Of a stretch of DNA of 64,000 bases, positions 44,268 to 54,964 are shown in pieces; position 1 is the first letter of the stretch; each line of letters starts with the position of its first letter. The notes beneath the pieces were generated by a model. The model searched no databases. It was given only the letters and a program-made list of their open reading frames with translations, and was not told the origin of the DNA. The DNA lies in contig CAJHNH020002813.1 in assembly GCA_905116865.2 (NCBI GenBank), forward strand, positions 408,001 through 472,000, given 5' to 3'. Source of the DNA: Candidula unifasciata (Eukaryota > Mollusca > Gastropoda > Stylommatophora > Geomitridae). The translations under genes were made by a program, and so were the position numbers.

Positions 44268-44768
44268 GTAAAGTAAAGGTTCCTTTCCACGCCACTGGCG
44301 AATCAGGCAAGCTAGAATACACATGTGTATACTGTATTGATGGAGATCGGATGGTCATGGCTTCGCGTAGTGACGAAACCGGACTTTAAAAAAAAAAAAA
44401 AAAAACCTTGACTCGCAGGTCGACCCAGCCTTGAGTGGGTACCAGGTGCAGTCCTGGGAAGTAAAGGCGGCCGGTGTAATGCTGACCACATCACCAAACC
44501 AGTGCTGATTAGTCTATAGAAATATAGGTCTAGCCCTATATTCTCAGTACGCCTGATGGAGTGGAAAAGGGATCTTTTTACTATATCGATGAGTGGTGTG
44601 GTTGATATCACATCGGCTGCCTTTACTTCCCATGATTTTGCCTGGTACCAGTTTAGGGCTGGGTCGACAACGCAGTCGACGTCATGCTATGAAAAAAAAA
44701 ATCCGACTCCATACGGAACTGAACTCACGACTTTCGGATTCGCCAGCGAGCGATATCTAGAAAGGAAG
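44268..44768. mobile_element. Cluster of three Rep-B pieces in alternating orientation
   Basis: 44268-44320 is a Rep-B tail end (minus); 44340-44590 is a nearly full copy (plus), including a 19-A bridge; 44590-44768 is a body-plus-head copy (minus). The last two form an inverted repeat of about 150 bases per arm. Confidence 0.75.
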
Positions 44769-44835
44769 CAAACAATGCCTGGACAGTAACCTTTCACGCA
44801 TCTCTCTCTCTGTATATATCTTTCTCTCTGTCTCT

Positions 44836-45162
44836 CACTCATACGCGCACGCACGCACATACACACTCATGCACCGACGCACACACCCACCCACCCACAG
44901 AAACCTCCTACCCCTACACACACACACCACACACACACGTACAAACACACACAAATACAACACTCACACATACACACACACACAAAACACACGCACACAC
45001 ACACACGCGTGCGCGCACGCAGGCACTAACACACGCACACACATACCCCCCCCCCCCCCAAAAAAAAAAAAAATTACGCACACACGCACGCCATACACAC
45101 CACCCACACATAAACACAAACACCCACAAACACACACACACACATTTACAACACTCAATGAC
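44836..45162 (+). repeat. (CA)n-rich region with C and A runs
   Basis: Interrupted CACA/ACGC repeats, including 14 C then 13 A (45046-45073). Confidence 0.9.
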
Positions 45163-45950
45163 AATCTAACCATTTTATAAAGAACTTAGGCTGCCAAATA
45201 ATAAAAAAGAAAACAGCGGACTGGCCGTGAGTTTGCTACAGCTTCCATGCTGCCCTGGGGGGGGGGGAGGGGGTGGAAAAGCAGTTGAAGATACCAACTA
45301 CGCCTAAACTATCCACTACCTAGTATAAACCACGTTCCATTATAGCGGCAAATAAGGCGAAGAAACTCCTATGTTCGAACGACCTAGTTTCTCTGTTGGG
45401 TTATCTTTCTTGGAAGTCTGATCGCTTCCAGGAAATTTCCGGTAAACGTGTCATTTTAATAGCTTGTTGCTGAAAATAGCGCCAGGCAGTTGGCTTGCGT
45501 AGGTGGGTATTTTCTGTCCATGTAAACGCGCTGCGTATCAATGATTGGTGTGGGATGTTTAAGGTGATAAATCAAGTTAGCATTTCCATGTAAGAACAAC
45601 ACAATAATATTTAGCACTAGGTTACAGGTTTAGATACCATCACGTACCAACAAAATCACTGGAAAATGGGATCTCATGCGGGAAGAAAAAAAAAAGAGGG
45701 GGGGGGGGGGGGGAGGGAAGGAGGTGACTAATAATATTTCAGTGTGGGCTGAGCCTAGAATGTCTTGTCTTGTCATACTGTGTGAGATGACAATACCCTT
45801 TGGGGAAATGCCAAAGCGGCAGACACAATCACCTAAATTCATGCACACCCACCCACACTGGAGTAAAGATCACTCTGTAACCGTGTTGTTTTCCTAGCTG
45901 TTGCTGCGGCTCCATCTTTTTCTTCTCTTCTTCTTTTTCTTCTTCTTGCC
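45163..45950. other. Unassigned stretch
   Basis: Two G runs (45258-45266, 45697-45712). No gene recognised. Confidence 0.35.
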
Positions 45951-46170
45951 TGCGTGTGTGTGTGTGTGTGGGTTGTTTGCGTGTGTTTCTTAGAGTGTGT
46001 GTTTGTGAGAGTGTGTCTGTGTGTGTGTGTGTGCGCGCTCGCGCGTGTGCATGTATCTATGTATGTGGATGTGTGTGTATATATGTGTGTGTGTATTGAG
46101 TGCCTATGTGTGTATGTGTAAGTGAGTGAATGGGTTTGCGTGTATATGTGGGTGTGTTTGTGCGTGCGAG
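45951..46170 (+). repeat. (TG)n-rich region
   Basis: Imperfect GTGT repeat, complementary in kind to the CA-rich region 0.9 kb upstream. Confidence 0.9.
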
Positions 46171-46236
46171 TGTCTGCATGCATTCTACCACTCTTGCTTT
46201 TGCTTTTGACTTGATATTCGTAATATGCATATTATT

Positions 46237-46377
46237 ACATGAACATAACATTCTTTATTGATAAAATACAACTGCTGTGTGAAAGATGGGTGTTTGGAAG
46301 GGCCGAATGTAAGACTGGCCTGCGTGCCTAATTTGTGACCCTTTAAAAATAAAGTTCATTCGTTTGTTGTTGTTGTT
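46237..46377 (+). mobile_element. Rep-D 3' end
   Basis: Matches 49385-49516: 'tacaactgctgtgtgaaaga', 'gggccgaatgtaagac', 'aatttgtgaccctttaaaaa'. The tail is ttcgtttgttgttgttg here, CGTT elsewhere. Likely the 3' end of a LINE or a SINE using one. Confidence 0.8.
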
Positions 46378-46879
46378 GTTTTTTTTCTTCTTCTTTACCT
46401 CATCTCCCAGAATGCCTCGCGGCTTTAGGACAGGAAGAAATCTCTGGAACGGGAATTCTGTTGGCTTCGGCTAAAGCACTTTTCAGTGTCTTTGATATTT
46501 CTGCGTGGTGGATCTCTGGGTCCTTTACCGCTGTTTCTGTGTAATATTGCTCCCTAGCATAAGTGTGCTGTATGACACCATAGTTTAACGGGGTTTCAGA
46601 GAACTGCACCGGTTTGATTCTCAGGTTCTCAATTATTACCTTACCCTCAGATGACGTCACAGGACAGTCCATTTTAGAGGGTGGTAAAACTGGGTTTCCC
46701 GGCTTTCTTATGCTTTTAACGACCCCCAGAACATCTAGAAATGGCCCTAACCCTAACCCACCTTATCCCACGAGAGAGTGCAGCCGAGGTCCCACGACTG
46801 CATGCAGCCTAGATCACACGACTGCATGCACTCTATCTACCACCCCTTGAAATATTAGATTGTCCCATGACCTGTGACT
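46378..46879. other. Unassigned stretch with a Rep-M piece
   Basis: Rep-M segment at 46558-46625. A CCCTAACCCTAACCC word at 46745-46759 is too short to mean a telomere. Confidence 0.4.
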
Positions 46880-47005
46880 GGACATTAATTTGCCTAGAAA
46901 AACCACAACAGCCACACACACCACACAAACACACACACACACAAATGCTGGGATTGATTCTGCAACGTCCTGCAAAGGATATGTATGCAACTAACTTTTT
47001 ATGGT
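46880..47005 (+). mobile_element. Rep-E SINE, 3' half, with CA insertion
   Basis: Matches 'aatttgcctagaaaaacca' and 'attctgcaacgtcctgcaaa', with a (CA)n expansion (46913-46943) in the position of the 'caggggctgctgggg' block. Confidence 0.7.
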
Positions 47006-47042
47006 CATTAAATGTTATTTTTCTTCTTTTTCCTTCTCTAGT

Positions 47043-47330
47043 GCTACTCACCCCGTGTGGGTTTCCTGGGTCCCATTGTGGAGAAAACAAGAATAGACGC
47101 ACTGCCTGCCAAAAAGCATGTCGTAAGAGTCAATTAAATGGAAGCTTACTTTGAAGTAGGAGTACATCCGCCTGAGGCAAGGAACCAACATTCTGCATGC
47201 ATATGAGCCAGACCTGTGAAACGGATATGCACGCAAAACTCAGTTTCTGGAACTGAGCTAAAGTCAAGAAGTGGACGAACAGTCAGAACTTTCCCCCTCA
47301 GTTTAAAGCCGGTAAACGCAGAGAAAACAA
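47043..47330 (+). mobile_element. Rep-C SINE, full length
   Basis: From 'ccccgtgtgggtttcctgg' to 'gtttaaagccggtaaacgc'. Tail short: agagaaaac. Confidence 0.85.
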
Positions 47331-47707
47331 CAGTAGTTCTATTCTGCTATTCAGCGTCAGTTACTGAAGAGGCATCAGGTGTTCAGATTCCACTCAGCCC
47401 CCCCAACCCCCCACCCCCCGCCCTTTCCCCCATTAGAAAACATTGGCGGACCCAAACTATGCCCTTCTCACCATCTTACAAACATTGTAGCCAAATAATG
47501 ATGTTTGTTAGTGGTTGGGGGGGGGGGGGGGGGGTCCTTGAGGCCCCGACCCCCACAATAGTTTAATAAAGAACTATGAAGCCCTTTTTAACCATGCATA
47601 GAAATTATTTTATAATGAATTTGTTTATGCATTTAATATAATTTGAAGTATATTATTATTATATTTGCCATTCCGCACATTATTATTATTGGCTTTCTCT
47701 CTCTCTC
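47331..47707. other. Unassigned stretch with poly-G and poly-C
   Basis: C-rich 47398-47430 and a run of 19 G at 47516-47534. No gene. Confidence 0.4.
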
Positions 47708-48172
47708 TTTTACTGTACCCCATCAGGACATCACACAAACACCCAGTGACACAGAGTGCCACCATGCGGATGAGGATCACCCGTGAAGAGGTCACATAAA
47801 CCCCTTTCAGCAGTTAGGCTTTATTGACTGACTGACTGACTTTCTACCCCACCAGGACATCACACAAGCGATAAACACCCGATGACACAAAGTGCCACCA
47901 TGTGGATGAGGATCGCCGTGGAGAGGTCCCAGAAACCGCGTTCAGACATTTGGCCATATTTATGGCCTGCCTATATTGCGGCCCCTGTCAAAAGCCAGGG
48001 TGGGGCTTCAAATAACAAAAAATTTCGTCCTGAAAAGGACGAAATCAAATGGTAACGTTATATATATATTAGGCTTTATTTATGGCCCGGCTTTATTCAT
48101 GGCCTCTTGGCATTAGCCTAGGGTGTGGCTTCAAATAACGAAACATTGCATCTCACAAAGGGACGAATCTAT
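47708..48172 (+). mobile_element. Outer Rep-A retroposon, split by a younger one
   Basis: Left half 47708-47825 and right half 48069-48172 join at the shared word ttaggctttatt. Right half ends with the hairpin of the second type, attgcatctc - ggacgaat, degraded. Confidence 0.85.
47826..48068 (+). mobile_element. Inner Rep-A retroposon (TGAC subfamily), 243 bp
   Basis: Flanked by TTAGGCTTTATT at 47814-47825 and 48069-48080. Starts (GACT)n, keeps the core, and has a perfect terminal hairpin: tttcgtcc - tgaaaa - ggacgaaa (48021-48042), then 26 AT-rich bases. Confidence 0.93.
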
Positions 48173-48224
48173 TATTATTATTATTATTATCATCATCCTT
48201 ACTGTGCTGCAAGTAAACGTAATT

Positions 48225-48305
48225 ATAAACTTAAAAAATATCAACGTCAAGTTCTGAAACAAGAGTAGTAAAGTCCAGAAGTGGACGAGCAGTCACTAAG
48301 ACTTC
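48225..48305 (+). mobile_element. Rep-C fragment
   Basis: Only the block 'tcaagttctgaaacaaga' to 'agtccagaagtggacgagca' remains. Confidence 0.5.
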
Positions 48306-48714
48306 TTTTAAATTATCCCCCCCCCCCCACCCTTTCCGCGCCCTGTGCTCTTAAGTTACGGTACCCATGTTACCAACTTTTCACATCCCTCTCCACCCCC
48401 ACCCCCGGGTCACACTAGTCTTTCGGATTCCAACTCTCTGTGTTTTTAGCAGGGGAAGCAATTGTTTTCCTCGACAACACGAAACATGGTCTGGTAGTTA
48501 TTTTACGTTAAGGCAACATCAGACACGACTAGTGTATCTGTTTATTCTAACTGCAGTTACGGGAAGTCGCTAGATTAAAAAAAAAAAAGCTTTCAACAAA
48601 GAAGTTACGCTAGTTATTAGATTATTTTCCCACACCCCACATCTTTTCCCCCAATTAAAAAAAAACTCCGGGGGGGGGGGGGGGGCGTCAAATGACCTGT
48701 GCTTCCAGCTTTCG
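48306..48714. other. Unassigned stretch
   Basis: C-run at 48319-48328, A-run at 48576-48587 and 18 G at 48669-48686. No gene. Confidence 0.35.
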
Positions 48715-48850
48715 ACGCCTACTGCGTGCTACATTTTTGCTGGTATTACAGCCTCGGATATTCCATGCATCCATCGCTTGTGTGGTCGACCTCTGGTTCT
48801 GCTTCCGTGCTGTCTAGGTGACGGGGCTCTCTGTGGTGCACTGTCTAGTG
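48715..48850 (-). pseudogene. LINE C-terminal relic
   Basis: The minus strand reads 'SRTRGRPHKRWMHGISEA', the GRP..RW..GI block of another non-LTR family. It is cut by the SPIN-like element that follows. Confidence 0.55.
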
Positions 48851-49036
48851 TAGCGGTTCTTAACCTGTGGGTCACGACCCTTTTCAGGGTGGAACGACCT
48901 TTCCACAGGGGTCGCCTAAGACCATAGGAAAACACATACTCACTGTTGCTACGAAGTAGCAACAAATATAATTTTATGGTTGGGGGGTAACACAACATGA
49001 GGAACTAAAGATCACTAAGAAGGTTATGAACCACTG
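48851..49036. mobile_element. SPIN-like non-autonomous hAT element, 186 bp
   Basis: Flanks GTCTAGTG (48843-48850) and GTCTAATG (49037-49044). Interior: 'ggttcttaacctgtgggtc', 'acaggggtcgcctaagacc', 'gaaaacacatactcactg', 'acacaacatgaggaact', end 'ttatgaaccactg'. This copy is the closest to my memory of SPIN_NA. Confidence 0.9.
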
Positions 49037-49082
49037 GTCTAATGTAAGTCTTGACACATGTCCAAACTAAACTAGTTTTAAC

Positions 49083-49304
49083 GGTAGGGAGGTAGGTAAG
49101 TTGTACCCTACCAGGAAATCACACAAGCGATAAACACCTAGTGACACAAAGCGCCACCATGAAGTTGAGGTTCACCCGTGGATAGGTCCCGGAAACCCTG
49201 TTCAGTCGTTAGGCCATACTTATGGCTCGGTTATATTCAGGGCCCATGGCAAAAGCGAAGAGTGGGGCTTCAAAATAAAAACAACAACAAAATTGCATCC
49301 CACA
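49083..49304 (+). mobile_element. Rep-A retroposon (GTAG subfamily)
   Basis: Starts gtagggaggtaggtaag, full core, ends 'aaaattgcatcccacaag' where it meets Rep-C. Confidence 0.85.
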
Positions 49305-49725
49305 AGATGTGGGTTCGGGGCCCTATTATATGGAAAACAAGAATAGACCCACTGCCTACCCATAATATGCTTAACATCATATGATCATAACATGCTTTAT
49401 TAGTAAAATACAACTGCTGTGCGAAAGATGGTTGACTGGAAGGGCCGAATGTAAGACGGGCCTGCGTGCCCAATTTGTGACCCTTTGAAAATAAAGTTCG
49501 TTCGTTCGTTCGTTCGAAGCATGTCGTAAGAGTCGACTAATTTGGATCTTCCTTCGAAGTCAAAGTGCATCTGCCTGAGAGGCAAGGAACCAACAGTCTG
49601 CGCACAAACGGATGCACATGCAACACTCAGGTTCTGAAACAGGTCTGCAGTAAAGAAGTGGACGAACACCCAGAACTTTCCGCTGGAGTTCACAGCTGGT
49701 GAACGCAAAGAAGAAGAAGAAGTTT
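49305..49725 (+). mobile_element. Rep-C SINE, split by Rep-D
   Basis: Left part 49305-49360 (to 'ccactgcctaccca'), right part 49517-49725 (from 'aagcatgtcgtaagagtcga' to 'gtgaacgcaaagaagaag'). Confidence 0.85.
49361..49516 (+). mobile_element. Rep-D inserted in Rep-C, (CGTT)n tail
   Basis: About 155 bases, ending 'tttgaaaataaagttcgtt' and three more CGTT units. No certain target duplication. Confidence 0.85.
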
Positions 49726-49837
49726 GAACATTCTACTAAAAATGGAGTATCTGGCAACCCAAGGGACGGATCATGCTGCATTTAAAAATAAATAGTCCCT
49801 AATTGCAGGGCACTGTGCTGAGAGAGGCAGCCTACGT

Positions 49838-50215
49838 GATGTAGCGGCTAGATGCTCGATGTGGATCCAAAGGTCACTGATTCGAATACGAACGGAGCCG
49901 CGTTAGCGCAGTCAATAGGAGGCTCGGTGTCAGATCCAACTGCGACTCGCTGCAGCCCACGGCCGGTGTTAGAAACCAAGCGGTTCCCGGGGCTCACCCA
50001 GCCTCTAGGTAATGGGTACCAGAGTTAACACTCTGGGGTAAACAGAGGAACGTCGCTGTAGCTACAGAGCTGCGTGCGGACGGCGACACAGGCGGACAGT
50101 TTCTTATCAATTTTCCGTACTGGTGGCAGAGCACATATGGTTCATAACCGTGTGCAATGACCCTGGTTGACATCTCCTGACTTTACCTTTCACCTTTACC
50201 TTTTACCTTTACCTT
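49838..50215 (+). mobile_element. Two tRNA-like SINE heads and a long-tailed SINE
   Basis: 49838-49905 is a Rep-B-like head ('gtagcggctagatgc', 'tgattcgaatacg'). 49906-50215 is another element: head 'gcgttagcgcagtcaatagg', body with 'taatgggtaccagagtt', and a (CCTTTA)n tail 50182-50215. Confidence 0.6.
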
Positions 50216-50249
50216 TATTAACCGAACCAGACATTACTTTTTTTTTTAC

Positions 50250-50430
50250 CTTTGCTTTCAAATCGACCCAACCTTGATTATATACCATGTAAAGTCATGA
50301 GAAGTAAAGACAGCCGGCGTTATGTTGACCGCTTCACCCACCGAGTACTGACTGGTGTAATAAAATATACATCTAGCCCTATATGCCCAATATGCCTGAA
50401 AGGCTTGGAAAAGGGTCTTTTACTTTTCAC
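50250..50430 (+). mobile_element. Rep-B SINE body
   Basis: From 'tcgacccaaccttgatta' to 'tggaaaagggtcttttac'. Head absent. Confidence 0.75.
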
Positions 50431-50485
50431 TCTGGTGCTTAAAGAGGGGAGGAGCCACGACGACTATGATGCTAAGCCTCCCTAT

Positions 50486-51090
50486 TCTTCTTCTTTCTTC
50501 TTCTGCCTTTCTTTCCTCCAATGGAGCATAGGCCCTCAACCAACTAACGCCAAGTCGTTCTATCCATCGACATTACATGGAGCTCTTCCCATGTCCTCCC
50601 CATCTTTTTAACTTCATTCTTCAGCTCTCTTCTCCAATTTTTTTTTAGGCCTTCCTTTATTACTAGCCCCAGAGGATTCCAATGTAAAGACATTCTAGTT
50701 ATGCTGTTTTCCTGTTTTCTCAGTGTGTGTCCTATCCGACGCCAGCGTCTTTTCCTCACCTCTTGGTCCACTGGAGCCTGTTTAGTTCTCTCCCAAAGCT
50801 CTACATTATTTATTCTATCATACAATTTAATTCCCTCTATTCTGCGAAGGCACCAGTTAATGAATGTCTGTAATTTATTAGTAATTGCCTTAGTTGTTCC
50901 CCGTGTTTCCGCCCCATACAAAAATACTGATTTGACATTAGAATTAAAAATGTTTAGTTTAGTATTTCTTTTAATTTCTTTCGACCTACACAAATCCCCT
51001 AATGCTATGAAAGCTCTTCTTGCCTTTTGTATTCTTATTTTAATGTCTTTATCAGTTCCTCCATCTTTATTCAGCATAATACCATCGTAT
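50486..51090 (-). pseudogene. LINE-alpha C-terminal 200 codons, 5' truncated
   Basis: Close match to 12610-13183. The minus-strand frame (51077-50544) starts 'NKDGGTDKDIKIRIQKARRA' and runs to 'GRTWEELHVMSMDRTTWR'; a further frame finishes the end. The tail at 50486 is GAA-rich on its own strand. Confidence 0.9.
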
Positions 51091-51769
51091 GAAAAGATGA
51101 CAACTAACAGAAGGTTTAATTAACGGCTGCGGCGCCGACACCAATACAACATTCGGGAGGCGGCCTTAAGGATCTTTATCCTGGTTTAAGAGAGTAATAA
51201 TAATAATAGTAATAATAATAATAATAATAACAATAATAATAATAATAGTAATAATATAATCTGTTGTTTAGCAAATCAATAAATAATGTATGTGAAATAA
51301 CATGAAACGTATAAACAAACACTTCGAAACAAAATTTATGTACATGGATAAACAGGACCGCTTAGCATAATTAAAAATGTTTAAAGTAAGCGGGGGGCCT
51401 ATCATGGTTCGGCTCCAACGATTGAAGGCTATTGTCTTGGCTGTCAAACACCAATAATTTATCATTGATTATTTCTTCCCTAGAAAGCATGTTCTAAAAG
51501 CCCGATCAACGATAAGCCCAGCATTTCGAATAATCAATGGACCGATTTCGAAGAATCGATACAATGTTCATTCGTCCATGAATCGGGGCACGTGTGTTTT
51601 AACTTCCTGGTCTGGTAATTTGTTCGGTACCAAGCAACTTAGCCTGCGTTTGCTGGTTTCAACCAGCCACACACACATATACACACGCGCGCGCGCACTC
51701 ACACACACACATGATAAGGTAGATGTCTGCTTACACTGCTGTCTTTGGGAACATAACATGGTCAGTTTC
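51091..51769. other. Unassigned stretch with (AAT)n
   Basis: (AAT)n at 51192-51258 and CACA/GCGC repeat at 51667-51712. A small ORF here has no features. Confidence 0.4.
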
Positions 51770-51781
51770 AGTCTCTCATAG

Positions 51782-51967
51782 GTAGGTAGGTAGGTAGGTA
51801 GGTAGGTAGGTAGGTAGGTAGATAGATGTAACCCATCCGGACATCACACTAGCGATAAACACCTATTGACAAAAAGTACAACCATGCGAATAAGGATCAC
51901 CCGTGGAGATGTCCCAGAAACCCCTTTTAGTCGTTATGGCAATATCTATGGCCCTGCTATATTTAGG

Positions 51968-52021
<54 letters not shown>

Positions 52022-52077
52022 ACAGAAACCAGGATGGGACTTCAAAAAACGAAAAATTGCAGGACGACTTTTATGCT
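51782..52077 (+). mobile_element. Rep-A retroposon with 52-C tract
   Basis: Flanks AGTCTCTCATAG (51770-51781) and AGTCTCTTATAG (52078-52089). Starts (GTAG)10, keeps the core, and has 52 C residues (51969-52020) at the position of the inner hairpin's first arm. Confidence 0.92.
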
Positions 52078-52204
52078 AGTCTCTTATAGAAAAAAATTGC
52101 AGCCTACTGCGAGAATTTTACAAAGAAATATTTGTACAAAAATAAAAAATATTCTTTGAACCATTTTTTTAAAACTGAGACGAGAAAGAGAAATTCTCAA
52201 CAGC

Positions 52205-52625
52205 TATATAATCCTATCCTGATATACAGAAGTGACGACAGTTGGACGATTAGTGAAAAAATATTCGGAAGATGTGGTTTTATAGACATGCTGTGAGAAT
52301 TCCCTTTACAGATAATAAGAGTAATCATGAAGATGCCTTGAAAGAAACTTAACTCAGGGAAAAGAACTCACTGCGCAGGTGAAAAAAAGATATTCTACAT
52401 TCTTTGGTCATATCACGAGAATGACAAAACTGGAATTCTTCGTGACAGTGGGGAGCTTGCAGGGCAAACGAAGCAGAGGGAGGCTGAGAGAGAAGATGCT
52501 GGAGAGTTGGACATCATGGCATGGAATATCATTGGTGGCAGAAGTGATTAAAGTACACAAGACAGAAGGCTGTAGTTAAGGCAGGACTGCCAACGCCATA
52601 CAGCACAGACTAACAGTAGAAATTC
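52205..52625 (+). pseudogene. LINE-beta C-terminal relic
   Basis: Reads, over several frames, 'MLWEFPLQIIRVIMKMP'-type sequence, 'KRYSTFFGHITRMTKLEF' and 'GKRSRGRLREKMLESWTSWH', then the tail shared with 37540-37835. Confidence 0.8.
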
Positions 52626-52629
52626 GAAT

Positions 52630-52820
52630 CTCTTCCACAAAGAAAGTGCCATCATTCTGATTAGAATCACCCGGGCACAAGTCATACATACCCTGCTCAA
52701 CCGCTAGGTTATATTAGAGCCTCCGACAACAGCCGGAATAGGCCTTTAAATAACCCCCCCCCCCCCCTTTCCCTCCACCTTCCCCCAAAAAATGCGTCCT
52801 ATACTGGACGAGAACAGTCT
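52630..52820 (+). mobile_element. Rep-A retroposon, degraded
   Basis: Core words weak; C-run 52756-52768; terminal hairpin gcgtcct - atac - tggacga retained. Confidence 0.65.
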
Positions 52821-52849
52821 GCATAGAAAGAAAAGAAAAAAAGACCGAT

Positions 52850-53215
52850 CTGTAAAATCGATGTAGACGCAAATCCAAGTTCTGAAAGAAGAGTAGAGTT
52901 CAGAATTGAATGTTTGTTTGTTTGTTTTAGTATCCAGAAGCCATGAGTTGTTAATCCTTAGGCTCGGTATTATGGATATCGCAACCTTTCGGCCTTGATT
53001 CCATTTTAAATACCGTAAATCTGGGAGAGATGTGGCTTTTTTGCCTACCCCCGGGAATGAACCCGGACCACAAGGAGTTCGTCACCCGCTAACCGCGCAA
53101 TCCGGTTTAGCCAACTACGCTAGAGAGACGGGCCAGAATTGAATGAGCAGCCAGAAATGTTCACTGAAATTAACAGCCAGTGAACGCCAAGAGAAAGAAG
53201 AAGAAAAAGAAGAAT
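52850..53215 (+). mobile_element. Rep-C 3' part, split by Rep-F
   Basis: 52850-52912 and 53134-53215 join at cagaattgaatg. Ends 'cagccagtgaacgcc', then agagaaagaagaagaa. Confidence 0.8.
52913..53133 (-). mobile_element. Rep-F, tRNA-derived SINE, 221 bp
   Basis: Flanked by a perfect 12-bp duplication CAGAATTGAATG (52901-52912 and 53134-53145). Minus strand: head 53133-53055 with A and B boxes, tail (CAAA)n at 52925-52913. Confidence 0.92.
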
Positions 53216-53324
53216 TGTGGTATCCTAAAGACTGTGAAATGTTCACAAATCATCAAGTCACAGAGATGAAATAATGCACCTGAAAATCCCCCTCTGCCCA
53301 TACTTTTCAAATTTCCGTCCTCCC

Positions 53325-53515
53325 CATTGTGGATGCAATTTTTCGTTATTTTGAAGCCCCACCTCGGCTGTTGCCAGGGGCCGTAATATGACCTAATGGC
53401 TGAACGGGGTTTCCAGGACTCCACGGGTGATCCTCATTCGCATGGTGGCACTCTGTGTCACTGGGTGTTCATCGATCTGTGATGTCCTTGTGGGGTAAAA
53501 TTTATATACTTACCT
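53325..53515 (-). mobile_element. Rep-A retroposon
   Basis: Reverse complement, from 'attgtggatgcaattttt' to 'gatgtccttgtggggtaa'. Confidence 0.8.
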
Positions 53516-53562
53516 ACACTGTACCACTATGGGATAAAAGGACAGATTTTAATTGCCACAGA

Positions 53563-54020
53563 CCACCGTTTCTCAAACATCTTTCACCGCGGCACCCTTG
53601 TCTGCAGAAATTGCTTCGCGCCACACCTACACTAAAGCGGTTTAAATACTTCTTGGGGAGAAAAGCAGTGCAAATTTAATGTTCAGTCGTCTTTAATGCG
53701 ATGAATGAAGCCGTTTGATGTCTATTTCATTATTTCCTTTATGTTTATGGGAAGCTAAGTAATTGTACCTTCCAATCACTTAAAGATTACTCCTGCATCT
53801 GTGGGTTTTTTTTAAGTAAGCGTGCGCTGAGAATGTACTGCAGCCTTGACAAAAGCATTGTTTTCTGAATACAATTGCCATCAGAACTCTTCTTGGCTTC
53901 CTTCGTGGTATTTCCGTTTTAAACTGCTGTCTTTGCTGATCTCAAGCAGATTTTGAGAACAAATTCTTGATTATTGCCGCGGCACCTCTGGATTCCACGG
54001 CACCCGTTTGAGAACAGCGC
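53563..54020. mobile_element. Non-autonomous hAT-like element, about 458 bp
   Basis: Left end ccaccgtttctcaaac, right end gtttgagaacagcgc; a word gcggcacc lies inside both ends. No 8-bp duplication seen. Confidence 0.6.
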
Positions 54021-54447
54021 TCGTTGACAACAACTTTTTGAGTTTACCAACCCTTGGGCTTAAGAAAGAAAGAGGTTGGTCCGTCAGGAATTATAATGAG
54101 TCGCTCCCAAACGGCGCCAGAACCTTACTAAAACAACAAAAAGCCGACGCCGACACACGACACAATAAGGTGCCTAAGAAATCTATCACCGCTAGCCAGG
54201 TTTGTTACTGCTCCCCCGATCTCGAAAGGACACCAAGCAAGTTAACGAAATTGACCTGCCATTAGTCAATGTTTTATGTGACGACTGACCTTGTTGCTCC
54301 TGGCTGGGCGAATACCCAACTACCAGGTTTGTATGAATAACAATGAGAAAATTACTCCAGCCTGCAGTTTATCGCTACATCTCAGGTCAGGACAACATAC
54401 ACGATGACGACAGCTGCAGGTAACAGCTGCTCGACTCGAAAACATAG
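54021..54447. other. Unassigned stretch
   Basis: No gene recognised. Confidence 0.3.
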
Positions 54448-54455
54448 GTAACTAT

Positions 54456-54696
54456 CAGGGCTGCCAATGCTGGGTTTTCCCCCCAGATCTGGGTTTTCAT
54501 TTGACGCCTTGGGAATATGTTTTTGTTTTAAATATATCCTTATATAAAAGTGGTAAATGTTTCGTTTCGTAACTATAAATTTGGTACATTTTAACAATCT
54601 GGGTTTTTTTTGTTTGTTTGTTCTTTGTCTATGTATTGCTTGGGTTTTTGTTTAGCAAAGCTGGGTTTTTAAAAAAAATCCCATTGACAGCTCATG
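54456..54696. mobile_element. Non-autonomous hAT element with CTGGGTTTT repeats, 241 bp
   Basis: Flanks GTAACTAT (54448-54455) and GTAACTTT (54697-54704). Ends cagggctgccaatg and cattgacagctcatg. The word ctgggtttt or close variants occurs five times (54470, 54488, 54600, 54640, 54661). Confidence 0.75.
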
Positions 54697-54724
54697 GTAA
54701 CTTTACTGATACGTTTTTCTGATC

Positions 54725-54935
54725 AAGCAAAAGTAAAGGACCCTTTTCTACGCCTTCCAGCGTTCTTGAAATAAAGGACTAGACCTATATTTTTAGACCA
54801 ATCAGCACTAAATTGGTGATATGGCCAACACCACGCCGGGAGCCTTTACTTCTCAGGACAGCACCCGGCACCCACTCAAGGCTGGGTCGACCTGGGAGCC
54901 AAGGCCATTTTTGGAAAAAAATTATGACAAAGAGG
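54725..54935 (-). mobile_element. Rep-B SINE body
   Basis: Reverse complement, from 'aaagtaaaggaccctttt' to 'ctgggtcgacctgggagcc'. Confidence 0.8.
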
Positions 54936-54964
54936 AACGTTAATTATCTTTGCAATACTAATAA

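Noticed and set aside
46745..46759. CCCTAA telomere-type word
   Set aside because: Only about two and a half units; no array.
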